From the NCBI GenBank assembly GCA_019694575.1, contig JAIBBR010000050.1, positions 1 through 34,311 on the forward strand: a DNA stretch of 34,311 nucleotides. The letters run 5' to 3'. The stretch comes from Myxococcaceae bacterium (GTDB taxonomy: Bacteria; Myxococcota; Myxococcia; Myxococcales; Myxococcaceae). Below, in pieces: positions 15,603-24,135 of the stretch; position 1 is the stretch's first letter, and the number at the start of each line of letters is the position of its first letter. Both the position numbers and the translations under genes were made by a program. Below the pieces are notes generated by a model that made no database searches, was not told where the DNA came from, and saw only the letters and a list, made by a program, of their open reading frames with translations.

Positions 15603-17120
15603 ATGTCTCTTCAGGTTGATACAGCTGCTGAGCTCCATTCAGCCGATATGGAGCAAGTCGCTCGCCGCTTGGTGGAAGTCGCCTGCCAAGTGACCGGGTC
15701 AACCCATGGCGCCGTCTTTCTCTACGACGCCAAGCTCAAGGCGCTCACCGTCGACTTTCACAGGGTGAATGGCGTGATAGTGGCGCTGCCTGGCACCGGC
15801 TCGGTACTTCGCCGTCGCAAAGATGGGCGCCCGAACGGCATTGCCTTCGCCTGCTTCGAAACCGGTCGACCGTACCTGTGTAACGACACTTCGGCCGACA
15901 CGAATTACGCGCACTACTTCTCAGAAGTGGGCTCGGTGCTCGCGGTGCCGATTCCCTGGCAGGGCCGGCCCATTGGGGTGCTGACCGTTTCTTCTCCGCG
16001 CAAGCACGCTTTTCAGCCCGAACAAATGGGAGCGCTGCAAGAAGTGGCGGGCTCTTCGGCGCAATTTCTTCGCCGCGCGCAGTTGGCCGGAGCCACCCGC
16101 GCCTCGGGCCGCCCCTTCGTCATCAAAGGGCTGTCTCCCCAATGGCTCGAAGTGGAGCGGCGCATCGAGCAAGTTTCTTCCACCGACGTTCCGGTGCTGG
16201 TGCAGGGCGAGAGCGGCACCGGCAAAGACTTGGTGGCGCGCGCGATTGTCTTCAACAGCAAGCGCAGCGGCAAAGCGTTCGTCACCGTGAACTGCGCGGC
16301 GATTCCTGAAACCATGCTCGAGAGCGTTCTCTTCGGCCACGTGAAGGGCGCGTTTACCGGCGCCACCTTCGACAAGCTGGGAGAATTTCAAAAAGCCGAT
16401 GGTGGCACTCTTTTTCTCGATGAATTGGGAGAGCTGCCTTTAATGCTGCAAGCGAAAGTGCTGCGCGCCATCGAGCAGGGAGAAGTCACTCCGCTGGGAA
16501 GCAACGCGCTTCCGCAGCGCGTCGACGTGCGCCACATCTGCGCCACCAACCGCGACTTGGCGGCAATGGTGAGACAGGGAAAATTTCGGGACGATCTCTA
16601 TTACCGCGTGGGCGTGATGACGCTCGATTTGCCCGCGCTGCGCACGTACAAAGACAACTTAGAAATTCTCTCGCAGGTCTTTTTGCAGCAGGCGGCGAAG
16701 AAGTACGAGCGGGCGGTGAAGGGCATTACCCGCGAGGCGATGTCAGTGCTTTTTGCGCACGATTTTCCCGGCAATGTGCGCGAGCTGAAAAATGCCCTCG
16801 AGCACGCGGTGATTATGAGCACCACCGGCGAAGTGCGCGCGGAAGACTTGCCTCGGCCGTTGAGAGAATCACAGCCTGCTCCAGCCATGTCCACGGCGAC
16901 TCCCGCTGCAACCACGGAAAAGACGTCGCTGGCGGCCTTGCGCGAGGTGTGGCTTGCTCCGCATGAACGACGTTATTTGACTGAATTGCTCGATGGGTGC
17001 GGCGGTAAAGTCGACACGGCAGCTCAGAAAGCCGGCGTCAACCGCGTCACGTTCTACCGGTTGATGAAAAAGCACGGCCTGCGCATGTCACGCTCGGTGA
17101 AAGCAGCGGCTACGAGCTAA
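15603..17120 (+). CDS. GAF-AAA+-Fis HTH sigma-54-dependent activator
   Basis: This is a 505-residue regulator. A GAF domain covers about 10-160 (CQVTGSTHGAVFLYD, then SVLAVPIPWQGRPIGVLTVSS). The AAA+ domain has Walker A GESGTGKD (203-209), the sigma-54-contacting GAFTGA loop (249-254), and Walker B GGTLFLDELGE (267-277). An arginine-rich sensor region (FRDDLYYRVGVM) and a Fis-type helix-turn-helix (KVDTAAQKAGVNRVTFYRLMKKHG) complete it. It has no receiver domain, so the signal is probably a small ligand or redox cue at the GAF domain. No purine-rich Shine-Dalgarno is visible before the ATG, which follows an A/T-only run. It is divergent from a gene with a -24/-12 promoter, the most likely target. 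Its stop overlaps the convergent barrel gene by four bases. Confidence 0.92.
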   Translation: MSLQVDTAAELHSADMEQVARRLVEVACQVTGSTHGAVFLYDAKLKALTVDFHRVNGVIVALPGTGSVLRRRKDGRPNGIAFACFETGRPYLCNDTSADTNYAHYFSEVGSVLAVPIPWQGRPIGVLTVSSPRKHAFQPEQMGALQEVAGSSAQFLRRAQLAGATRASGRPFVIKGLSPQWLEVERRIEQVSSTDVPVLVQGESGTGKDLVARAIVFNSKRSGKAFVTVNCAAIPETMLESVLFGHVKGAFTGATFDKLGEFQKADGGTLFLDELGELPLMLQAKVLRAIEQGEVTPLGSNALPQRVDVRHICATNRDLAAMVRQGKFRDDLYYRVGVMTLDLPALRTYKDNLEILSQVFLQQAAKKYERAVKGITREAMSVLFAHDFPGNVRELKNALEHAVIMSTTGEVRAEDLPRPLRESQPAPAMSTATPAATTEKTSLAALREVWLAPHERRYLTELLDGCGGKVDTAAQKAGVNRVTFYRLMKKHGLRMSRSVKAAATS

Positions 17121-17761
17121 TCAGCCTCGAAGCGCATCAGCAACGACAAGCCGAACTGCCAGTGAGAGCCACCCGAACCTTCGTTCATGTGAATGCCCAC
17201 CCGCTCGTTGTAGTTCAAATAGAATTCAGACCAGCTCAAAATGGTGCCGCGGGTGTAGAGCCCCACGCCAATCGACTTGGCGAAGAAGTACTCGACGTTG
17301 AAACCCGTTTGAAACACCAACCCGTCCATGCCGCGGCGCTGCCCGACAATGCCCCACCCCGCGCCGAAGTAGACGTTCATATCGAGCGGAATGGGCCGCT
17401 CTTCACGTTTCATCCACAACAGTTCCAACGGGTGCCAGGCCAAGGAGCCGGTGACAAAGCCGCCTCCGCCGCGGGTGGCTTCAGTCAGGTTCCAACCTGT
17501 CGCAGAAACCGACGCCTCAATCGAGGCATGCCCTAGCACGTTGTAACCAAAGCGAATTCCCAAATTGTGGGTGTTTTGCAGGTCACCAATGAAGGTGTCA
17601 GCGTTGACCGCGCCTACCTGCTTGGCAAGGTGCTCCCGGTCAAACGACCAGATGCCATACCCATATTGAATGCCAAAGATGACCCCGCCTGCCTTGAAAT
17701 TGGGCTTACCCGCGTGGGCGGCGCTGCTCATCAGAACCATGAGAAGAAAAAGTGAACGCAT
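17117..17761 (-). CDS. Small outer-membrane beta-barrel-like protein
   Basis: This is a 214-residue protein from ATG 17761; a TTG six codons upstream is the alternative. The signal peptide MRSLFLLMVLMSSAAHA is followed by strand-like segments rich in Gly, Tyr and Phe (GGVIFGIQYGYGIW, LGIRFGYNVLGHASIEASVS, VYFGAGWGIVGQ, FGLSLLMRF). The protein ends close to a C-terminal aromatic, as in OmpA/OmpX-sized barrels. No Cys or catalytic motif is seen. It lies tail to tail with the sigma-54 activator (four shared bases) and head to head with sucA with only 41 bases between the start codons, so its promoter must reach into sucA or overlap the sucA promoter. I do not recognise a named family. Confidence 0.6.
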   Translation of the reverse strand: MRSLFLLMVLMSSAAHAGKPNFKAGGVIFGIQYGYGIWSFDREHLAKQVGAVNADTFIGDLQNTHNLGIRFGYNVLGHASIEASVSATGWNLTEATRGGGGFVTGSLAWHPLELLWMKREERPIPLDMNVYFGAGWGIVGQRRGMDGLVFQTGFNVEYFFAKSIGVGLYTRGTILSWSEFYLNYNERVGIHMNEGSGGSHWQFGLSLLMRFEAD

Positions 17762-17802
17762 ACGTAGAGAGCCGACCAAGCACGTAATAGAAAGGGCGGG
17801 CC

Positions 17803-20658
17803 ATGTCGAATGCCTCTGAGACCTTTTTGACCGGCGCGAATATCGATTTCATCGAAGCCCAATATGAGCGGTTCTTAAAAGACCCGGGCAGCGTCGACCC
17901 CAGCTGGGCACAATTGTTCGGTGCCACCGGCCGTGATGGCCGCCCCATCATCACCGACGGGCTCGACGTCAAAGCCCTTTTTGCGAATGGGCGCCCCAAA
18001 AACGGCGCCGCCGCGATGGGTTACGCGCCTGTGCCGCCAGGGCCCGGCCTGCCGTCTGACATCATCGGGCTGCAAGGCAAAGTCGACCAGACCATCATCT
18101 CTTTTCGGCTTCGGGGCCATTTGCAGGCCCAGCTCGACCCGCTCGGTGTGCCCCGCCTCGCGCTCGAGCACGTGGCCGACATCGGCATGGTGAGCCGCGC
18201 GCACTTCACCGACAACGAGCTCGACGTGCTGGTCGACCCCCAAGGGTTGTTCGACGAAGCCCGTGCTCCGGTGCGCCAGGTGATGTCGCGGCTGCGGCAC
18301 ACGTACACCCGCCACATTGGCGTTGAATACATTCAAATGATGGACAGCGACCGGCGCCGCTGGCTGATGCGCCGCATGGAGCACTCGGAAAACCGCACCG
18401 AGTATTCTCTCGATGAGCAGCGCCGCATTCTCGACAAGCTGGCCAAGGCCGAAGCTTTCGAAACCACCATTCACACCAAGTTCAAATACGCCAAGCGCTT
18501 TTCCATCGAAGGGGCGGAAAGCCTCATTCCGATGATGGACGCGTTTTTGGAACTGGGCGGTTCGCTGGGCATTCGCGAGGTGGTCATTGGCATGGCCCAC
18601 CGCGGCCGCTTGAACGTGCTCACCAACGTGATGGGCAAATCGCCCGACCAGATTTTCAGCGAATTCATCGGGCCTGAAGACCCGACCCGCTATTTGAACC
18701 GCGGCGACGTGAAGTACCACATGGGCTTCTCGAGCGATTTCACCACGCTCGGCGGGCAGAAAATTCACTTAACCCTCGCTTTCAACCCCAGCCACTTGGG
18801 CGTGGTGCACCCCGTGGTCGAAGGCCGCGTGCGCGCCAAGCAAGACCGCGCGGGCGAAGGCGGCAGCCACGCCATTGTGCCCTTCGTGATTCACGGCGAC
18901 GCCGCGTTCAGCGGGCAGGGCTTGGTGGCCGAAACTTTGAACCTGGCTGAACTGCAGTCGTACAGCACGGGCGGCACGGTGCACGTGGTCATCAACAACC
19001 AGCTTGGGTACACCACGCTGGCCGACCAAGGCCGCACACCGCTCTATTGCACCGCGATGGCGCAAATGCTCGACACGCCGGTATTTCACGTCAATGGCGA
19101 CGATGCCGAAGCCTGCGTTCACGTCATGCGGCTGGCCACCGAGTACCGCCAACGCTTTCATGCCGACGTGGTCATCGACTTGGTGTGTTACCGCAAATAT
19201 GGCCACAACGAAGGCGACGAACCGGCCTTCACCCAGCCCAAAATGTACGAGCTGATTCGCGCGCACAAAACGCCGCGTGAAATTTACCACCAGCAACTGG
19301 TGGCTTCGGGCCGCTTGACCGAGGCCGAAGCCGAGTCGATTCATGCTACTGCGGTGAAGGCCTACGCCGAAGCCCACACCCGCGCCACGACCAAGAGCCA
19401 GTTCACTGAACCCAGTCACCTGCTCGGCGTGTGGTCTAATTACCGGGGTGCGGCCGACAAAGACACGCCCCAAGTCACCACCGGGCTGCCACTTGCCGAA
19501 CTGAAAAAGCTGCTCGATGTGCTGGCCACCGCACCCGCTGGTTTTACGCTGCACAAGGGCGTGCAGTCGGTGCTCGACAAGCGCAAGAAAATGGTCGCGG
19601 GCGACGAGCCTATCGACTGGGGCGCGGGTGAAATGCTCGCCTACGCCAGCTTGCTCGCAGGCGGAGCCTCGCTGCGGCTCACTGGGCAAGACACCGAGCG
19701 CGGCACTTTTGCTCACCGGCACGCGGTGCTGCACGATACCAAGACCGGCAACCGCGCTTTTGCTTTGGCGCCGTTCGTCTCGGGCAACGGCCGAGCGATG
19801 GTCATCAACAGCCCACTGTCTGAAATGGCCTGCTTGGGTTTCGAGTTCGGCTACAGCTTGGACTACCCCGACGCGCTCGTCGCATGGGAAGCGCAGTTCG
19901 GCGACTTCGCCAACAACGCCCAGGTGGTAATTGATCAATTCATGGCCGCGGCCGAAGACAAGTGGCGGCGGTTGTCGGGCCTCACCTTGCTTTTGCCCCA
20001 TGGTTACGAAGGCGCGGGGCCTGAGCATTCGAGTGCACGCCTCGAGCGCTATTTAGAGCTGGCCGCCGAAGACAACGTGCAGGTCTGCTACCCCACCAAC
20101 TCAGCGCAGATTTTTCACCTCTTGCGCCGGCAAGTGTTACGGCCGATTCGCAAGCCCTTGGTGGTGATGACGCCGAAGAGCCTTTTGCGCTTGGCCGAAG
20201 CTGCCGCGCCGTGGTCAGACTTCACCAGCGGCGGTTACAAGCGCATCATCAGCGAAACCAACCCGCAAGTCGAAGCTGCCAATGTGCAGCGCCTGTTGTT
20301 GTGCAGCGGCAAGGTGTACTTCGACTTGGTGAAAGCGCGCGACGCGGCGAAAGACTTCAGCATCGCCATTGTGCGGGTCGAGCAGCTCTACCCGTTGCCT
20401 GAAGACGGTCTCAAAGCCACGCTCGACGCGTACCCCAAGCTGCGTGAAGTGTTCTGGGTGCAAGAAGAGCCCAAAAACAGCGGAGCCTGGCGCTACATGT
20501 TGGAACCGCTGCTCCATTTGACACACAACAGTGCCACCAAGCCGAAGGTGCAATACGTTGGGCGCGTGGAGAGTGCGAGCCCCGCCACCGGCTACCCCAA
20601 AGCCCACGAGTACGAGCAAAAGCTGCTCGTCGACGAAGCCATTGCCAAAGGAAAATAA
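17803..20658 (+). CDS. sucA: 2-oxoglutarate dehydrogenase E1 component
   Basis: This is a 951-residue enzyme that decarboxylates 2-oxoglutarate with thiamine diphosphate and passes the succinyl group to SucB in the TCA cycle. The N-terminal IDFIEAQYERFLKDPGSVD is the E1 arm that contacts the E2 core. GMAHRGRLNVLTNVMGK, HGDAAFSGQGLVAETLNL and INNQLGYTT form the ThDP/Mg2+ site, and FHVNGDDAEACVHV and YRKYGHNEGDEPAFTQP follow. The pyrimidine-domain part has NSPLSEMACLGFEFGYSLD and LLPHGYEGAGPEHSSARLER. Length is normal for the family. The start has GAAAGG nine to ten bases upstream. sucB follows after six bases. No E3 (lpd) gene is adjacent. Confidence 0.97.
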   Translation: MSNASETFLTGANIDFIEAQYERFLKDPGSVDPSWAQLFGATGRDGRPIITDGLDVKALFANGRPKNGAAAMGYAPVPPGPGLPSDIIGLQGKVDQTIISFRLRGHLQAQLDPLGVPRLALEHVADIGMVSRAHFTDNELDVLVDPQGLFDEARAPVRQVMSRLRHTYTRHIGVEYIQMMDSDRRRWLMRRMEHSENRTEYSLDEQRRILDKLAKAEAFETTIHTKFKYAKRFSIEGAESLIPMMDAFLELGGSLGIREVVIGMAHRGRLNVLTNVMGKSPDQIFSEFIGPEDPTRYLNRGDVKYHMGFSSDFTTLGGQKIHLTLAFNPSHLGVVHPVVEGRVRAKQDRAGEGGSHAIVPFVIHGDAAFSGQGLVAETLNLAELQSYSTGGTVHVVINNQLGYTTLADQGRTPLYCTAMAQMLDTPVFHVNGDDAEACVHVMRLATEYRQRFHADVVIDLVCYRKYGHNEGDEPAFTQPKMYELIRAHKTPREIYHQQLVASGRLTEAEAESIHATAVKAYAEAHTRATTKSQFTEPSHLLGVWSNYRGAADKDTPQVTTGLPLAELKKLLDVLATAPAGFTLHKGVQSVLDKRKKMVAGDEPIDWGAGEMLAYASLLAGGASLRLTGQDTERGTFAHRHAVLHDTKTGNRAFALAPFVSGNGRAMVINSPLSEMACLGFEFGYSLDYPDALVAWEAQFGDFANNAQVVIDQFMAAAEDKWRRLSGLTLLLPHGYEGAGPEHSSARLERYLELAAEDNVQVCYPTNSAQIFHLLRRQVLRPIRKPLVVMTPKSLLRLAEAAAPWSDFTSGGYKRIISETNPQVEAANVQRLLLCSGKVYFDLVKARDAAKDFSIAIVRVEQLYPLPEDGLKATLDAYPKLREVFWVQEEPKNSGAWRYMLEPLLHLTHNSATKPKVQYVGRVESASPATGYPKAHEYEQKLLVDEAIAKGK

Positions 20659-20664
20659 AACACC

Positions 20665-21891
20665 ATGTCAGCTGAGCTCAGAGTGCCGCAGTTGGGCGAG
20701 TCGATTACCGAAGCGGTGGTCGGCAAGTGGAACAAGAACGTGGGTGACAGCGTCGCCGCCGATGAACCGGTGGTGGTGCTCGAGACCGACAAGGTGACGG
20801 TCGACGTGGCGGCGCCCAGCGCGGGCGCGCTTTCCAACATCGCCTTCCCCACCGGAGCCAAGGTGCGCATCGGCGATTTGCTCGGTACCATCGACACGGC
20901 AAAGGCCGGTGCGGTAGCCAAGCCTGCTGCGTCTCAACCGCCGGCCGCCCAGGCTCAGGCCACTCAAGTAGCGCCTGCGTTTGCTCCCGCCTCCAACGGC
21001 GTGGAGCAAAAACAGCCCTCACCCACTCCGGTGGCGCGCAACGTCGCCGCGGGCATGGGCGTCGACACCCGTCAGATTCAGGGTTCTGGCACGGGCGGGC
21101 GGGTAATGAAAGACGACGTGGTGCGTGCAGGTGCGGCTGGGGCGGCACAGGGCCCGGTTGTTCCCGTGGCGGCACGTTCTACCGTGGCTGGCGCACGGGA
21201 AGAACGCGTGCGCATGACGCCGCTGCGAAAACGCGTGGCTGAACGCTTGCTGCAGGCACAGTCGACCGCGGCCATTCTCACCACCTTCAATGAAGTCGAC
21301 ATGGGCGAGGTGATGACGCTGCGCAAACAATACGGCGACAAATTTCAAACCAAGCACGGCGTGAAGCTGGGCTTCATGGGCTTCTTCGTCAAAGCGGTGA
21401 TTGAAGCGCTGAAGACTTTTCCCGCGGTGAACGCCAGCATTGACGGTGAAGACGTGGTGTTCCACCACTATTACGACATTGGCGTGGCGGTGTCGGGCTC
21501 GCGCGGCTTGGTGGTACCGGTGGTGCGCGACGCCGACACAATGTCGATGGCCGACTTGGAAAAAACCATCGCCGAGCTTGGCACCAAGGCGAAGAACGAC
21601 AAGTTGACGCTTAACGATTTGCAGGGCGGTACCTTCACCCTTTCGAATGGAGGCATCTTCGGCTCGATGCTTTCGACGCCGATTTTGAACCCGCCGCAGA
21701 CCGGCATTTTGGGCATGCACAACATCGTCGACCGCCCGGTGGTGCGTGACGGTCAAATCGTGGTGCGCCCGGTGATGTTCTTGGCGCTCAGTTACGATCA
21801 CCGGCTCATCGATGGCCGCGAAGCGGTGCAGTTCTTGGTGCGGGTGAAAGACTGCATTGAAGCGCCCGAGCGCATGCTGCTCGACATTTGA
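20665..21891 (+). CDS. sucB: Dihydrolipoyllysine-residue succinyltransferase (E2 of 2-oxoglutarate dehydrogenase)
   Basis: This is a 408-residue protein. A lipoyl domain covers 1-77 with the lipoylated Lys in [10 protein letters not shown] Pro/Ala/Gln-rich linker follows, then a peripheral-subunit-binding domain ([25 protein letters not shown], about 113-145). The catalytic core ends with [17 protein letters not shown], whose His and Asp are the acyltransfer residues. [20 protein letters not shown] starts the core, as usual for this E2 class. It accepts the succinyl group from SucA and forms succinyl-CoA. There is one lipoyl domain. The final codons and stop are duplicated just downstream as a 15-base tandem repeat. 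Confidence 0.97.
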   Translation: MSAELRVPQLGESITEAVVGKWNKNVGDSVAADEPVVVLETDKVTVDVAAPSAGALSNIAFPTGAKVRIGDLLGTIDTAKAGAVAKPAASQPPAAQAQATQVAPAFAPASNGVEQKQPSPTPVARNVAAGMGVDTRQIQGSGTGGRVMKDDVVRAGAAGAAQGPVVPVAARSTVAGAREERVRMTPLRKRVAERLLQAQSTAAILTTFNEVDMGEVMTLRKQYGDKFQTKHGVKLGFMGFFVKAVIEALKTFPAVNASIDGEDVVFHHYYDIGVAVSGSRGLVVPVVRDADTMSMADLEKTIAELGTKAKNDKLTLNDLQGGTFTLSNGGIFGSMLSTPILNPPQTGILGMHNIVDRPVVRDGQIVVRPVMFLALSYDHRLIDGREAVQFLVRVKDCIEAPERMLLDI

Positions 21892-21907
21892 ATGCTCGAC
21901 ATTTGAA
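21878..21907 (+). repeat. Perfect 15-bp tandem duplication across the sucB stop
   Basis: TGCTCGACATTTGAA occurs twice with no gap. The first copy contains the last codons and TGA of sucB; the second lies immediately after it. The duplication does not change the protein, because translation stops in the first copy. Confidence 0.9.
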
Positions 21908-22077
21908 GAAACGCCGCCTCGGCTGCAGAGCGGTCATTTCGAGCGTTGGCTTAAATGAGACGAGCCACGTTGAAATGCGGGGCTTGGGAGCCTTCTCGGC
22001 GTTTGCTCAGGGCAGCTGTGCGGCCGGCTCGCAGTCGTGTTTCTCCGTTCATTCTTGGAAGTGTGAGCCATTCTTCG

Positions 22078-22344
22078 TCAATTGAACGATGAACGAAAGC
22101 CTCGCTGTGCCGATTCGGACATAAGAGCACCACGGCAACCAAAGAAACTGACGGCGACCTTCACCGCCCCTTTGGAGCCAGGCTTGCGACGCCACAGGTA
22201 CCCAAGCGGAATGTCGGTTTGGTATTGCGCCTCTGTTAGCGGCTTCTGGGGCACCGTGGCTACGTTCGACGTGATCGTGATGTTCAGAGAAGGCGGCTGG
22301 ACGATGTACCCCGAACGGGCACTTGCGTGGCCGCTTTTAGACGC
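22078..22344 (-). pseudogene. Possible C-terminal remnant of a minus-strand gene
   Basis: An open stretch of 88 codons on the minus strand begins right after a stop inside the 8-bp repeat array and ends at TGA 22078-22080. It has no ATG near its 5' end. Part of it reads like a secreted or beta-rich protein (GYIVQPPSLNITITSNVA, then PLTEAQYQTDIPLGYLWRR). Third codon positions are mostly G or C. The same third positions are shared with an antisense frame on the plus strand, so this does not settle the strand. I favour the minus frame because the plus reading is rich in Trp, Arg and Cys. The 5' part would have been lost where the repeat array now stands. No family recognised. Confidence 0.35.
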
Positions 22345-22460
22345 TCAGACGCTCAGACGCTCAGACGCTCAGACGCTCAGACGCTCAGACGCTCAGACGC
22401 TCAGACGCTCAGACGCTCAGACGCTCAGACGCTCAGACGCTCAGACGCTCAGACGCTCAG
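22341..22460 (+). repeat. Octanucleotide tandem repeat, 15 perfect copies of ACGCTCAG
   Basis: Fifteen identical head-to-tail copies of ACGCTCAG fill exactly 120 bases. They are flanked by a partial AG on the left and ACG on the right. There are no spacers and the unit is not self-complementary. Eight is not a multiple of three, so any change in copy number shifts frame. On the plus strand all frames stay open and encode DAQTLRRS repeats. On the minus strand every frame meets TGA. Perfect identity suggests recent slippage or expansion. Confidence 0.97.
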
Positions 22461-22746
22461 ACGAGAAAAAACCCAGACCGCGAAAATAGAAAAGAAAAAA
22501 GCACACGTCAGGTCTCGTGATTGGCGCAGCACCGCATCTATGTCTTCAGCCAACCTCTCGGAACTCTCTCGGGCCGTCTCATTACCCCGAACAAGGTGCC
22601 AGTGCGCTCTTGAGCGCCGCCGCCGAAATGGTGCACGACGTGGGTTACGCCGAGTCGATGCGACCACTGCAAACTGGCTGGTATCCTCGCACTGCCGTTT
22701 CTCTTCGTCGCTGTGGTTCGCATTCGCGCTGATGAAACGTACCACC

Positions 22747-23538
22747 CTACAAATCGCTGACCGCGGCATCGACCGAAGCGCGAAACAAACCCTTCGGGTA
22801 CTGTGCACGGAACACTTCAGCCCGCTGACGCGCTTCGTCGAAACGGCCCAAAGCCTTCAACGTCAGCACCTGCATTGCCGCGCGTTCTTCAGCCATCTGC
22901 CCACGGGGAAATTTTTTCTCGTGCTGATTCAAAGCGCTCAACGCATCGACCGCGTTGCCACGCGAGAGCGCGGTACGGGCTTGCTCGAGCAACGAGCGTT
23001 CGATGCCCAAGGCGTCACCTTGCACCGGTGCGGAAGGCGCTACGCGGGGAGCCACGGGTTTTACCACCGGAGCCGCTCTTTCGGGCGCCGCTGCGATGGC
23101 CGCGGAAGGCGCAACTTCCACTGGAGCGGGAGGACGAGCCCCCACCGGTACCGGCACGGCGCGTTCTTCGATGCTCACCGAACGGTTGTTCGACAGGTTC
23201 TCACCAATTTCCACTCCCACCACGCCGCCGGTGGCCAACGCCGCCACGCCGACGCCAACCAACCACTTCACCATCACCGCCTTCGTCACACCTGCCACGG
23301 GAGCCGCCCCCGCCGTGACTGCTGCGGGAGCCGTCGCCACGCTCACCGTCGGAGCCGCCGCTTGGGCCGTACTGGCCGAGGCCACCGCCGTACCCGCCAC
23401 CGCGCCGGCGAAAATTTCCGTACCCAACCGTTCGAGCAAACGGTTGCGCACCGCGCTCGGCATGCCCCCGGCGCTGCGCTCGGCATCGAGCAGCGACTGC
23501 AAAGCACCCGGCATCGGCTCGAGCTCATCAGGCCGCAT
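22747..23538 (-). CDS. One-TM membrane partner of the ECF sigma factor, putative anti-sigma (module B)
   Basis: This is a 263-residue protein. The ATG at 23538 has GGAGGGC six to seven bases upstream and lies inside the end of the sigma gene (11-base overlap). The N-terminal cytosolic part (LQSLLDAERSAGGMPSAVRN, then LLERL) matches the module A protein and has no zinc-binding HxxxCxxC. An Ala/Thr-rich stretch leads to one TM segment (about 88-108, VKWLVGVGVAALATGGVVG), a Pro/Ala/Val linker, and a C-terminal helical domain (LLEQARTALSRGNAVDALSAL, then LTLKALGRFDEARQRAEVFRA). That domain aligns with its paralog and is TPR-like. It is the last gene of the module B operon. Confidence 0.65.
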   Translation of the reverse strand: MRPDELEPMPGALQSLLDAERSAGGMPSAVRNRLLERLGTEIFAGAVAGTAVASASTAQAAAPTVSVATAPAAVTAGAAPVAGVTKAVMVKWLVGVGVAALATGGVVGVEIGENLSNNRSVSIEERAVPVPVGARPPAPVEVAPSAAIAAAPERAAPVVKPVAPRVAPSAPVQGDALGIERSLLEQARTALSRGNAVDALSALNQHEKKFPRGQMAEERAAMQVLTLKALGRFDEARQRAEVFRAQYPKGLFRASVDAAVSDL

Positions 23539-24100
23539 GCTCGCCCTCCGCTCCTGCGGTAGACCGGCCCTTCGACATGGCAGGGGTACCCCCTTGCTTC
23601 AATTGCTCCACCGCTTCGGCAAAATCGCGCCGCGCCAAGCGCAAACGCGAGTACGCGGTATTGAGCGGCACGTCTAACACTTGCGCCACTTCGGGAATGG
23701 CGATGCCGTCGAGCTCGTGCATCACAAATACAGCGCGGCGCTCCATCGGCATCGTCGCGAGCGCCTTCTTCACCATCGCCTGGGCTTGCCGGCGGGCCAC
23801 CCACTCGTCAGACGTGGGAGCGCTGTCTTCAGCATCGACATCGTCTGCGCCCACTTCGCGAGATTGCCACGCCAGTTGCCGAAAGTCAGAGGCAAGGCGC
23901 ATGGCAATACCGAACAACCACGGGCGAATCGGCCGGGCGGCGTCGTAGTGGGCGAGTTTTTTCCACGCCACACTGAACACGTCGTGCGTCAAATCTTCCA
24001 AATGCGCGGACGCCACGCCCAGGCGGCGAAGCGAGTTCCAGACGTAGTCCAGCTCGGCTTCGTAAATGCGCTTGAAGTCTTGGGCGCTCAAGGTTGCCAC
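23528..24100 (-). CDS. ECF-type RNA polymerase sigma factor (module B)
   Basis: This is a 190-residue sigma factor. Its frame is open far upstream across the two preceding genes, so the start must be chosen. GTG 24100 gives a protein that lines up with the N-terminus of the module A sigma factor; GTG 24121 and TTG 24091 are alternatives. Region 2 has LEDLTHDVFSVAWKKLAHYD and RPIRPWLFGIAMRLASDFR. Region 4 has ALATMPMERRAVFVMHELDG and IPEVAQVLDVPLNTAYSRL. It follows the barrel-like gene after 35 bases and overlaps the membrane partner by 11. Its C-terminal tail is longer than that of the module A protein and low in complexity. Target promoters are unknown. Confidence 0.85.
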   Translation of the reverse strand: MATLSAQDFKRIYEAELDYVWNSLRRLGVASAHLEDLTHDVFSVAWKKLAHYDAARPIRPWLFGIAMRLASDFRQLAWQSREVGADDVDAEDSAPTSDEWVARRQAQAMVKKALATMPMERRAVFVMHELDGIAIPEVAQVLDVPLNTAYSRLRLARRDFAEAVEQLKQGGTPAMSKGRSTAGAEGEHAA

Positions 24101-24135
24101 GGGCAGTTGCCCCGATAGCACACGAGGCTCTCGAC

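Larger units (their letters stand above)
21892..22746. other. Longest non-coding gap, between convergent sucB and module B
   Basis: This 855-base region holds, in order, the second copy of the sucB-end duplication, about 170 bases with no recognisable feature, a probable gene remnant on the minus strand, the 8-bp repeat array, an A-rich stretch (22464-22500), and about 245 bases without a convincing gene. A short CACG/CGTG hairpin at 22504-22519, followed on the minus strand by TTTTTTCTTTTC, could terminate the module B transcript, but its stem is only four pairs. Open frames across the repeats exist on the plus strand but look like by-products of a repeat that has no stop codons in that direction. 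Confidence 0.6.

Noticed and set aside
18769-20028. A 419-codon minus-strand frame inside sucA
   Set aside because: It is antisense to conserved catalytic parts of SucA and is rich in His, Arg and Val, as expected of a shadow frame.
22341-22460. CRISPR array
   Set aside because: The unit is 8 bp with no spacers, and no cas gene is in the window.
22327-23562. A 411-codon plus-strand open frame through the 8-bp repeats
   Set aside because: It starts in the repeat, is open there only because the unit has no stop on this strand, and then runs antisense to the well-supported TM partner gene.
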